Origin: Gillisella vitis | GTDB lineage: Bacteria; Pseudomonadota; Alphaproteobacteria; Rhizobiales; Rhizobiaceae | Direction of reading: 5' to 3' | DNA length: 64,000 nucleotides | NCBI RefSeq assembly: GCF_021559775.1 | Contig: NZ_CP056047.1 | Coordinates: 2,790,001 to 2,854,000 of the forward strand | Part shown: piece after piece, positions 56,882 through 64,000 of the stretch | Position numbering within the stretch: the stretch's first letter is position 1 | Layout of the letters: each line of letters begins with the position of its first letter | Notes under the pieces: generated by a model | Database searches by the model: none | Seen by the model: the letters and a program-made list of their open reading frames with translations, nothing else | What the model was told of the DNA's origin: nothing | Position numbers and translations under genes: made by a program

Positions 56882-56901
56882 CCGGTGGGGAAACCCGCCG
56901 G
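56882..56901 (+). terminator. Possible terminator after the chemoreceptor gene
   Basis: CCGGTGGG (56882-56889) pairs with CCCGCCGG (56894-56901) over a GAAA loop, with one G-T wobble, 28 bp beyond the stop. A loose T-rich tail (TTCACGCATTTT) follows, so this is a moderate candidate. Confidence 0.5.
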
Positions 56902-57013
56902 TTCACGCATTTTAAGGCCTTGTTTCCAGGCTTTGACCAGAACTTGCTTGACTTGAAGGTGGAGCCGCTTCTTAAACACAGCGGCTTCGTCCATCTGGAA
57001 AGTGAGTTCTCTC

Positions 57014-58033
57014 GTGCGCTACTTCATCACCGGCACTGCTGGCTTTATCGGTTTTCATCTGGCCCGCCGCCTGCTTCAGGATGGCCATACCGTCACCGGC
57101 TATGACGGCATGACCGCCTATTACAATCTGAAACTCAAAGAAGCCCGCAACGCCGCTCTTGCCCAGTTTCCAAGCTTCACCGGCGTGATCGGCATGTTGG
57201 AGGACCGCGCAGCGCTTGAGCAGGCCGTGGATCAGGCCAAGCCCGACGTCATCATCCATCTCGCTGCCCAGGCAGGCGTGCGCTACAGTCTTGAGAACCC
57301 GAAAGCCTATCTGGATTCCAACCTGATCGGCTCCTGGAACATTGTCGAAATCGCCAGGCAATTGCAAATCGGCCATTTGATGCTGGCCTCCACCTCATCG
57401 ATTTACGGTGCCAATCCGCAAGTGCCGTTCCGCGAAACCGACCGCGCCGACGAGCCGATGACCTTCTATGCCGCCAGCAAGAAGGGCATGGAGCTGATGG
57501 CCCATAGCTACGCGCATCTCTACAAAGTGCCGACCACGGCCTTCCGGTTCTTCACCGTCTATGGCCCCTGGGGTCGCCCGGACATGGCGCTGTTCAAGTT
57601 CATGAAGGCCATGCTGGCCGATGAAGCCATCGAGATCTATGGCGAAGGCAAGATGAGCCGCGATTTCACCTATATCGACGACCTGATCGACAGTGTAATC
57701 GCGCTGTCAGCCATTCCCCCTGGCGAGGAAAACCGGGTACGCACCCCGGAAAACCTGGATACGCTCTCCCATAACGCGCCATTCCGCGTCATCAATATCG
57801 GCGGTGGCCAGCCGATTGCGCTGATGGATTTCATCGAGACCATCGAGACCATCATGGGCCGCCCGACCAAGCGCAAAATGCTGCCGATGCAGCAGGGCGA
57901 CGTGCCTCGCACCTTCGCCAGCCCCGACCTTCTGGTGGCGCTCACCGGCCAGAAACCGACGACCACCCTGGATGTCGGCGTCAAGGCCACCATGGACTGG
58001 TATTTGGAGCATTATCGCCAGCTTGGGCTGTGA
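57014..58033 (+). CDS. lpsL: NAD-dependent UDP-sugar epimerase, LpsL-like (UDP-glucuronate 4-epimerase)
   Basis: 339 aa from the GTG at 57014, with AAGTGAG seven bases upstream; a GTG at 57002 is possible. Extended SDR features: [16 protein letters not shown] (GxxGxxG), [14 protein letters not shown], the [20 protein letters not shown] catalytic Tyr/Lys block and [20 protein letters not shown] typical of the UDP-glucuronate 4-epimerase (LpsL/CapI) group. Makes UDP-galacturonate for lipopolysaccharide or exopolysaccharide. Faces a cluster of three glycosyltransferases, its likely consumers. Confidence 0.9.
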   Translation: MRYFITGTAGFIGFHLARRLLQDGHTVTGYDGMTAYYNLKLKEARNAALAQFPSFTGVIGMLEDRAALEQAVDQAKPDVIIHLAAQAGVRYSLENPKAYLDSNLIGSWNIVEIARQLQIGHLMLASTSSIYGANPQVPFRETDRADEPMTFYAASKKGMELMAHSYAHLYKVPTTAFRFFTVYGPWGRPDMALFKFMKAMLADEAIEIYGEGKMSRDFTYIDDLIDSVIALSAIPPGEENRVRTPENLDTLSHNAPFRVINIGGGQPIALMDFIETIETIMGRPTKRKMLPMQQGDVPRTFASPDLLVALTGQKPTTTLDVGVKATMDWYLEHYRQLGL

Positions 58034-58074
58034 TGAGCGGGGCAGTCATGCTTGACTTAAAGAGCGTGCAAATA

Positions 58075-58099
58075 CCTCACATCCATCAGAGATGTGAGG
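58075..58099. terminator. Bidirectional hairpin between lpsL and the glycosyltransferase operon
   Basis: CCTCACATC (58075-58083) pairs perfectly with GATGTGAGG (58091-58099) over a 7-base loop, located between two convergent gene ends. The flanking T-runs are short (TATTTG on minus), so strength is uncertain, but position favours a shared terminator. Confidence 0.55.
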
Positions 58100-58110
58100 C
58101 ATAAAGCCCC

Positions 58111-59274
58111 TCACCCCGCCTGCCGTTGCTCCACCAACTCCTTGACCAGCCGCGCCGTTTCTGCGGCACCGTTCAGCGAAACAGACAGTTTTTTAGGAAC
58201 CTTCAATTTCAGCGCCTTGGTGATGGCCTTTGCCATGGCCTCACCATCAAGGCCGTCCTCGCCGATGACCACGGCCAGGCCCAGCGCCTCCAATTTTTCC
58301 GCCCGCACCGTCTGCTCGGTTTCGCCGCCTGCCGCAAATGGCACCAGCAGCGCCGGGCATCTGGCCCGCAACAGATCGCAGACGGTGTTATATCCCGCCT
58401 GTGAAATCGACAGTTTGGCCTTGGGCAACAAGGCCGGAAAATCCGGGCGAAAGCGATGGAGTGCGACAGTGCCGGGCGCGCGCTGGGTAAAGCGCTCGTA
58501 ATCGGCCTCAGGCAGATTGGGTCCAGTAATCAGGCACCAGCGCAGCTGTTCACCGAGATCACCGCCGAGATTATCGCGGGCATCCAGCGCCGCTTCGATC
58601 AAGGCGGCACCGACCGCCCCTCCTCCCGCCGAGATGACGATGTCGAAGACCTCTTCTGCCGGATCCGGCTCAGGCGCAGCAACCAGGCCGGTATAATGCA
58701 GCTTGTCGCGAATGGTCTTTGCCAGCGGAAACGTCTCTTCCAGCTCGACGAATTGCGGATCGCCATGCACCAGAACGCCATCGAAATGGTCCTGTACCAG
58801 CTTGACCGTTTCCTTGTCGCGGCCGGGCTTGCGGTTTTCCTGCAAGATGTCGCGCACCGAACTCAGCAGCAACGGCTTGGGATGCGTGGCCTTGATCGCG
58901 TCCAGCAGCGGCAAAAGCTCGAAGCGCACCTGCCGGCGACCGAACGGAAAAGCCTCGATGATGACCACATCAGGCCGCACCGCCTCGAAAGCCGCCAACA
59001 GCAGGGCCGACCGGCTTGTCTCGAAACTCGCATCAACCGGCTTGCCTTCACTATCGACCAGACCGGCAAAGCCGGTGGCTGAGACAACGGCGGGCAATTG
59101 CACATGCTCGATCCCCGGTCCCGGAAAGCCCTTGACCGATGTTCCGCCCGTCACCAGCGTGACCGACAGTCCAGATTCTGCCATGGCCTCGGCCAATCGG
59201 CTGGCGCGGGCCAGATGGCCAATACCCAGCAAATGCTGCACATAAAAGAATACCCGTTTCGGGCGAAGAGTCAT
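58111..59274 (-). CDS. Glycosyltransferase, GT28/MurG-like fold
   Basis: 387 aa, ATG at 59274 with GGAG ten bases upstream. The N-terminal half has VFFYVQHLLGIGHLARASRL, a GxGHxxR-type donor-fold start. The C-terminal GT28-like half contains ISAGGGAVGAALIEAALDAR, LSISQAGYNTVCDLLRARCP (acceptor/donor loop) and LLVPFAAGGETEQTVRAEKL. Distant paralogue of the first gene of this operon, which shares the GLGHLxR start. Likely transfers a sugar onto a surface polysaccharide precursor; donor and acceptor unknown. Third gene of the cluster. Confidence 0.83.
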   Translation of the reverse strand: MTLRPKRVFFYVQHLLGIGHLARASRLAEAMAESGLSVTLVTGGTSVKGFPGPGIEHVQLPAVVSATGFAGLVDSEGKPVDASFETSRSALLLAAFEAVRPDVVIIEAFPFGRRQVRFELLPLLDAIKATHPKPLLLSSVRDILQENRKPGRDKETVKLVQDHFDGVLVHGDPQFVELEETFPLAKTIRDKLHYTGLVAAPEPDPAEEVFDIVISAGGGAVGAALIEAALDARDNLGGDLGEQLRWCLITGPNLPEADYERFTQRAPGTVALHRFRPDFPALLPKAKLSISQAGYNTVCDLLRARCPALLVPFAAGGETEQTVRAEKLEALGLAVVIGEDGLDGEAMAKAITKALKLKVPKKLSVSLNGAAETARLVKELVEQRQAG

Positions 59275-59386
59275 GTACGTTTGCTCCTGGGGAGTTTCTG
59301 CTTTTCACAGAATGGCGAGACGCAAAGAATGCCATATCACGCGCCGTCAAAGGCATATTTCCTGAAATCAGCCCCTATGCAAGCGC

Positions 59387-60622
59387 TTATTGACGGCCAG
59401 AAAACAAGTCCGTCAGGTCACGGATGCTGTTGCGGTAATCGAAATCACGCCGCACCTTGCCCTCGGCGGCGGACCCGAGCCGGGCGCGCAAGGCCGGATC
59501 ACGCATGGACTTCTCCAGTGCCAAAGCCAGCGCCTGCGCATCATCAGGCTCCACCAGCAGTCCATTTTCGCCATCGACAAACAGTTCGGATATCCCCGAG
59601 ACCTTGGTGCTGACCGGCATCAGCCCTTGGCTTGCAGCCTCCACCAGCACATTCGGCAGGCCATCGCGGTCGCCATCGGCGGTAATCCGGCAGGCAAGTG
59701 CGAAAAGATCGCTGTCACGGTAATGGGTCAGCACATCGCGCTGGTCCATCGCGCCTTTCCAGGTGATGCGACTGGCAATGCCAAGCTGATCCGCCAAGGC
59801 CTGCAACCGAACCAGTTCGTCACCGCCCCCGATATGGGTAAAATGCCAGTTGAGATCGGCGGGAAGCGCTGCGAGCGCGCTCAGCAGCACATCATAGCCC
59901 TTTTTTTTCACCGCCCGGCCCACCGACAGCAACAGCAGCGGATCGGCGGAGGCAGAACCGTCGCGGGCCGGACGCACGCCCTCGAAATGCGGAAACCGAT
60001 CAAGATCGAGCCCGTGGTAGCTTAAGTGGACACTGCCACGTCCATCGGCCAGAGCGCTCAACCGGTCGAAACCGACTTTCGTGCAGGTCACCACCCAGGC
60101 GGCATGGGCCAGCTTGTCGGCCAGATCCCAACTTTCCGATGTCCAGATATCCTTGGCATGGGCCGAAACGCTGAACCCCCTGCTGCCAAGCAGGCTGGCA
60201 TAAAAGGCGACCGAGGCGGGCGTGTGGATGAAATGCGCATGCAGCCAATCCGCCTTTACAGGCCATTCGGCCACCAGCACCATGGCCTGACCCAGACGGC
60301 GAAACCGGTTGCGGGAGAAATCGCGCCTTAAATCCTTGAAAAACTGCGTGAGAACCGGGCGAAAACCGGGCAGACGCCGCACGGCCCACAGGGCTTTCAG
60401 CACGCGCGCCGGTTCTTCATGCAGATATTCCGGCAGGTAATGCACCGGCGCCTGGATCTCATCATGGACGGGATGACGCTTTTTGTCAGTCGGGCGGCGC
60501 ATGGCCACCAGTTCCAGCGCAAAGCCAGCCTGCTCCAGGCCCAGCAATTCCTGGGCGATAAAGGTTTCCGACAGGCGCGGGTAGCCTTTCAGTAAAACAA
60601 CGATCTTTGTTGGCTTCGGCAC
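59387..60622 (-). CDS. Glycosyltransferase family 4 protein (WcaL/colanic-acid-type)
   Basis: 411 aa from a GTG at 60622, preceded by AAGGGTAG and only 4 bp from the upstream stop; the frame runs on to 60730 inside the neighbour. GT-B fold: KIVVLLKGYPRLSETFIAQE at the N-terminus, WLHAHFIHTPASVAFYASLL and the retaining GT4 signature region LLLSVGRAVKKKGYDVLLSA, DLFALACRITADGDRDGLPN and VLVEAASQGLMPVST. The NDP-sugar binding Glu lies in VEAASQG. Central gene of a three-glycosyltransferase operon. Confidence 0.88.
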   Translation of the reverse strand: MPKPTKIVVLLKGYPRLSETFIAQELLGLEQAGFALELVAMRRPTDKKRHPVHDEIQAPVHYLPEYLHEEPARVLKALWAVRRLPGFRPVLTQFFKDLRRDFSRNRFRRLGQAMVLVAEWPVKADWLHAHFIHTPASVAFYASLLGSRGFSVSAHAKDIWTSESWDLADKLAHAAWVVTCTKVGFDRLSALADGRGSVHLSYHGLDLDRFPHFEGVRPARDGSASADPLLLLSVGRAVKKKGYDVLLSALAALPADLNWHFTHIGGGDELVRLQALADQLGIASRITWKGAMDQRDVLTHYRDSDLFALACRITADGDRDGLPNVLVEAASQGLMPVSTKVSGISELFVDGENGLLVEPDDAQALALALEKSMRDPALRARLGSAAEGKVRRDFDYRNSIRDLTDLFSGRQ

Positions 60623-60626
60623 GATA

Positions 60627-61835
60627 CTACCCTTGCACCACCGAGAGACGTCCGGCACCGCGCTCCTCCAGACAATCGGCAACGATGCGGGAAATGGTCG
60701 GCAAGCCCTCGAGATGCATGCCCGGCGCACTGATCGAGGGCGGATCGCGCTTCAATACGGCCTTGATCGCCTGGGCAAACGCCATGGCATCGCTGGATTG
60801 GTCGGGCAGGACCATGCTGACCAGACCCAGTTCGCAAGCGCGGGTGGCACGGATCAGCTGTTCCTCGCGCGGCTCGGTGCGCGGCACAATCAGGGCCGGT
60901 TTATCGAAGGACAGAATTTCGCAATAGGTATTATAGCCGCCCATCGCCACCACCGCCTTGGCACCGGCGATCAGATCTTCCATGCGGTTGTCGAATTCGA
61001 TCATCGTCAGCTTGGGATGGCGCGATCCCGCCTCCATAAATTTCTGCCGCAAGTCGGCGGGCATATAAGGCCCAAGCACCACCAAAGCCGGCTGATCCAG
61101 CGTCGGATCGGCCTGATAGGCGGCAATCACATCACGCACCAGATCGCCGCCATCGCCACCGCCACCGGTGGTCACCAGCAGATAATCTTCCTGGGGCGAG
61201 TGGTCGGACCGGGTTCCCGTCAGGGCATTGCGTTGCAGGAAGCCGACGAAACGCATTTTGGAGCGCAAGGCCTGCGGCGCGTCGATACCGGTCAGCGGAT
61301 CGTAGAAATCGGGCGGCCCATAGACCCAGACGTCATCATAGAGCCGGGCGATCTTGGCCAGAACATCATTGCGCTTCCATTCCGCTTCCAGAAGATGCGG
61401 CGCATCCATCACGTCGCGCAGGCCGAGCACCAGTTTCGTGCCGCGGGTTTTCAGATAGGTCAGCGTGTCCTCCACTTCGCCGCGCAGGCCAAGCGGTTCC
61501 TTGTCGATGATGAACATATCAGGCTCGAAACTTTCCGCCGTATGGCGGATGATCGACTGGCGCATTTTCAACGTCTCATGCAGATCGATATGGCGATCCA
61601 TCGAGGTATATTCGCCATTGCGCAGCTTGATGACGCTGGGAATTTTGACGAAATCGACCCGGGCGCGATAATCGAACGCACCGGCAATCGTCGCACCGGA
61701 AATGATCAGCACTTGCAGGCCGCGATAATCCTCCACCAGCGAATGGGCAATGGTGCGGCAGCGGCGCAAATGGCCGAGACCGAACGTGTCATGGCTGTAC
61801 ATGAGGATGCGGGCTTGCCCCAGTCGTCTCGACAT
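60627..61835 (-). CDS. Glycosyltransferase, GT28-like (paired with the GT4 gene)
   Basis: 402 aa from the ATG at 61835, with GGAGAGA seven bases upstream. N-terminal ILMYSHDTFGLGHLRRCRTI, middle FIIDKEPLGLRGEVEDTLTY, and a C-terminal donor domain with VTTGGGGDGGDLVRDVIAAY, KAVVAMGGYNTYCEILSFDK and LIVPRTEPREEQLIRATRAC. Same overall plan as the third gene, so the operon has two GT28-like enzymes around one GT4. I do not recognise a named system. Upstream bases 61836-61940 separate it from an unrelated importer operon. Confidence 0.83.
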   Translation of the reverse strand: MSRRLGQARILMYSHDTFGLGHLRRCRTIAHSLVEDYRGLQVLIISGATIAGAFDYRARVDFVKIPSVIKLRNGEYTSMDRHIDLHETLKMRQSIIRHTAESFEPDMFIIDKEPLGLRGEVEDTLTYLKTRGTKLVLGLRDVMDAPHLLEAEWKRNDVLAKIARLYDDVWVYGPPDFYDPLTGIDAPQALRSKMRFVGFLQRNALTGTRSDHSPQEDYLLVTTGGGGDGGDLVRDVIAAYQADPTLDQPALVVLGPYMPADLRQKFMEAGSRHPKLTMIEFDNRMEDLIAGAKAVVAMGGYNTYCEILSFDKPALIVPRTEPREEQLIRATRACELGLVSMVLPDQSSDAMAFAQAIKAVLKRDPPSISAPGMHLEGLPTISRIVADCLEERGAGRLSVVQG

Positions 61836-61940
61836 GTGGTCAGTCTCTCCGAGAAGTGTCACTGCATGGAACCGTCAATCCGGACGGATTGAGCAACAGC
61901 CATGGAAATGGATAAGGGTCGCCGTTCCTGTTTATAGCGA

Positions 61941-63125
61941 TCACTTATATGGATCTGCGGCATCCCTAAGACCATCCCCTAGAAAATTGAAGGCAAGAAT
62001 GATCACGATGACGGGAACGACCGGGAACAGCAGCCAAGGATAAAGTGCAATCACATTGACCGAGCGCGCCTCTGTCAGCAACACACCCCAGCTGGTAATT
62101 GGTGGACGAAGGCCAAGCCCTAGAAAACTCAGGGTTGTTTCGCCCAGGATCATGCCGGGAATGGTCAGCGTCGCGCTGGCAATCAGATGTGACATGAAGC
62201 CGGGAATGAGATGACGGCCGATGATACGGGCGCTTCCCGATCCCATCATCTGGGCGGCCAGCACGTAATCTTCCTCGCGCAGCGCCAGCAGCTTGGAGCG
62301 CACCGCCCGCGCCAGCCCCGTCCAGTCCAACAGGCCGAGAATGAAGGTGATACCGAGATAGACCAGCAGCGGGCTCCAGTCCGGCGGCATGATCGCCGCC
62401 AGCGCCAGCCACAGCGGAATGCTGGGAATGGAATGCAGCACTTCGGTAACGCGCTGCACGACCATGTCGAACCAGCCGCCCCAATAGCCCGCCAGCCCGC
62501 CGATGACGATACCAAGCACGAAACTGGTCATCACGCCCAAAAGGCCGATGGTCAGCGAAATCCGGGCGCCGTAGAGAATACGCGACATCACATCACGGCC
62601 CAGCCGGTCGGTGCCGAGCAGGAAGAAAGTGCCACCTTGCGCCGGACAGACCAGATGCAGATCACTGTCCACCAGACCCCAGAAACGATAGCTATCGCCC
62701 CGGCAGAAAAACCGCAGCTTCTGCACCTGTTGCGGATCTTCGGTATAAACCCGTTTCAGCGTATCCATATCCAGCGACATCGTCCGCCCATAGACGAAAG
62801 GCCCGACAAACCCGTTTTCATCGAACAGATGCACGGCCTGCGGCGGCGCATAGATCTGATCGACATTACGGGTATGGACATTGTAGGGAGCCAAGAATTC
62901 GATGATGACAATCATCAGATAGGCCGCCAGCAGCAGCATGCCGGAATAATAGGCCAGTTTGTGCCGCTTGAACCGCCACCAGGTCAGGCGAAATTGCGAG
63001 GCCTGATCGACCGGTGAGCGTCGGGATGTGACCTCGTCCTCCGCCGCATAGGGATCGAAAGGCAAAGGCGAGACGTAATGCGGTATCGCGCCACCAGTGG
63101 AGGGGCCAGCGTGTGTGTCGCTCAT
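61941..63125 (-). CDS. ABC transporter permease, DppC family with large extracytoplasmic insertion
   Basis: 394 aa, about 90 longer than a standard DppC. A hydrophilic N-terminus of about 55 residues (includes RRSPVDQASQFRLTWWRFKR) and the first helix are followed by an insertion of roughly 100 residues, from NVHTRNVDQIYAPPQAVHLF through FFCRGDSYRFWGLVDSDLHL. Then comes the family element LLGTDRLGRDVMSRILYGAR and the usual C-terminal permease with GDGLRDAADP. Such insertions occur in permeases of the alpha-galactoside (Agp/Mel) subgroup of oligopeptide-like transporters in rhizobia, which I suggest only tentatively. ATG overlaps the partner permease stop by 4 bp. Confidence 0.88.
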   Translation of the reverse strand: MSDTHAGPSTGGAIPHYVSPLPFDPYAAEDEVTSRRSPVDQASQFRLTWWRFKRHKLAYYSGMLLLAAYLMIVIIEFLAPYNVHTRNVDQIYAPPQAVHLFDENGFVGPFVYGRTMSLDMDTLKRVYTEDPQQVQKLRFFCRGDSYRFWGLVDSDLHLVCPAQGGTFFLLGTDRLGRDVMSRILYGARISLTIGLLGVMTSFVLGIVIGGLAGYWGGWFDMVVQRVTEVLHSIPSIPLWLALAAIMPPDWSPLLVYLGITFILGLLDWTGLARAVRSKLLALREEDYVLAAQMMGSGSARIIGRHLIPGFMSHLIASATLTIPGMILGETTLSFLGLGLRPPITSWGVLLTEARSVNVIALYPWLLFPVVPVIVIILAFNFLGDGLRDAADPYK

Positions 63126-64000
63126 TTGCTGCGCCCTCCCTGCAAACGGATACGCGGATCAAGCAGCGCCAACGCGATGTCCGAGATCAGCACGCCGATG
63201 ACCGTTAGCACCGCCAGGAACATCAGAAACGATCCGGCCAGATACATGTCCTGGTCCTGGAGCGCCCGGATCAGCATCGGGCCGGTGGTTTCCAGCGACA
63301 GCACGACAGCGGTGATTTCCGCCCCGGAAATGATTGTCGGCAAGATGGAGCCGATATCGGAAATGAAGAAATTCAACGACATGCGCAGCGGATATTTGAT
63401 CAGCACCCGAAACGGATGCAGCCCCTTGGCGCGCGCCGTCATCACATATTGCTTGTGCAGCTCGTCCAGCAGATTGGCCCTGACACGGCGCACCATGCCG
63501 GCGGTGCCAGCCGTGCCGATGATGATCACCGGAATCCACAAATGCTCGAGGATGGATTTGAACTTGTCCCAGCTCATCGCCTGACCCAGAAAGCGCTGGT
63601 CCATCAGATGGCCGATAGAGATGCCGAACCAGATATTGGCGAAATACATCATGACAAGCGCCAGGATGAAATTTGGCACGGCGATGCCGATCAGGCCCAG
63701 CAGGGTCAGCCCGTAATCGCCCCAGCTATACTGATGGGTGGCGGAATAGATGCCGATCGGAAAGGCCAGCAGCCAGGTGACCGCGATGGTGACGGTGGAA
63801 ACCAGGATGGTCAGCCAGACCCGGTCTCCCACCACATCGGCCACCGGCATGCGATATTCGAAGGAATAGCCGAAATCGCCCTGCACGAAGCCAGTCACCC
63901 AGTTGAAATAGCGGATCGGCGCAGGCTGATCGAAACCGTAGCGCGCCTTCAAATCCTCGATTTCCTGCAAATCGGCTTTTTCACCGATAGCCCGCATTTC
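63122..64000 (-). CDS. ABC transporter permease, DppB family (5' end outside window)
   Basis: The frame is open through base 64000; the internal ATG at 63997 is not the real start because the family's first helix is missing and the visible part begins in the periplasmic element (DLQEIEDLKARYGFDQPAPI). The remainder has the DppB-type membrane segments, the EAA-type loop TARAKGLHPFRVLIKYPLRM and the C-terminal ALALLDPRIRL. Partner of the insertion-bearing DppC-type permease. Binding protein and ATPases are presumably outside or elsewhere. Confidence 0.9.
   Translation of the reverse strand, partial: EMRAIGEKADLQEIEDLKARYGFDQPAPIRYFNWVTGFVQGDFGYSFEYRMPVADVVGDRVWLTILVSTVTIAVTWLLAFPIGIYSATHQYSWGDYGLTLLGLIGIAVPNFILALVMMYFANIWFGISIGHLMDQRFLGQAMSWDKFKSILEHLWIPVIIIGTAGTAGMVRRVRANLLDELHKQYVMTARAKGLHPFRVLIKYPLRMSLNFFISDIGSILPTIISGAEITAVVLSLETTGPMLIRALQDQDMYLAGSFLMFLAVLTVIGVLISDIALALLDPRIRLQGGRSK

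Overview
The window is high-GC alphaproteobacterial chromosome with dense genes and many stop/start overlaps between neighbours. It carries chvE, the gguABC genes and a divergent gbpR, an arrangement characteristic of the Agrobacterium/Allorhizobium/Rhizobium group. The oligopeptide-type ABC transporters, the LpsL-type epimerase and the rhizobial-looking palindromic intergenic repeats fit the same group. No rRNA, tRNA, CRISPR array or intact insertion sequence was seen.

Layout. 1-2255: end of a solute-binding protein gene and two permeases of an oligopeptide-family ABC importer. 2281-7204 (minus): three-gene RbbA/YhiH-type ABC efflux operon. 7406-9686: a P1-family aminopeptidase and a stand-alone phnM. 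9690-16028 (minus): complete dipeptide/oligopeptide ABC importer led by an M19 dipeptidase, so uptake and hydrolysis are co-transcribed. 16273-26070: hexuronate/pectin-product catabolism: kdgK and a GntR repressor on minus, facing uxaC, kdgF, kduI, kduD, a uxuB-type reductase, uxuA and uxaA on plus. These convert glucuronate, galacturonate and unsaturated uronate products to 2-keto-3-deoxygluconate and its phosphate. 26105-26755: an AT-rich orphan membrane-protein gene. 26823-29850 (minus): pntAB transhydrogenase.

30149-42637: gbpR and the divergent chvE-gguA-gguB-gguC operon. It continues into an IlvD-type sugar-acid dehydratase, a Gfo/Idh sugar dehydrogenase, a ketoglutarate-semialdehyde-type dehydrogenase, dgoK and dgoA. 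Together these import and oxidise galactose and arabinose by non-phosphorylative and De Ley-Doudoroff routes, and ChvE doubles as the sugar sensor for VirA in plant pathogens. Stable hairpins lie in most gaps of this operon. 42769-46157: a DUF454 protein, then a DMT transporter facing a GntR regulator and an MFS permease across a perfect palindrome.

46380-54011: an alpha-2-macroglobulin gene broken by a frameshift, followed by pbpC. 54322-56853: a chemoreceptor. 57014-61835: an LpsL-type UDP-sugar epimerase converging on three glycosyltransferase genes. 61941-64000 (minus): permeases of another oligopeptide/sugar ABC importer, running off the edge.

Most notable non-coding structures: (a) a ~259-bp MITE-like element at about 19701-19959, inserted with an apparent 7-bp target duplication into the loop of a palindromic repeat whose intact relative lies at about 36432-36531; (b) a 15-3-15 perfect palindrome at 44147-44179 that contains symmetrical divergent promoter hexamers and predicts a leaderless regulator mRNA; (c) CCGGG blocks at an exact 13-bp period upstream of uxaC.
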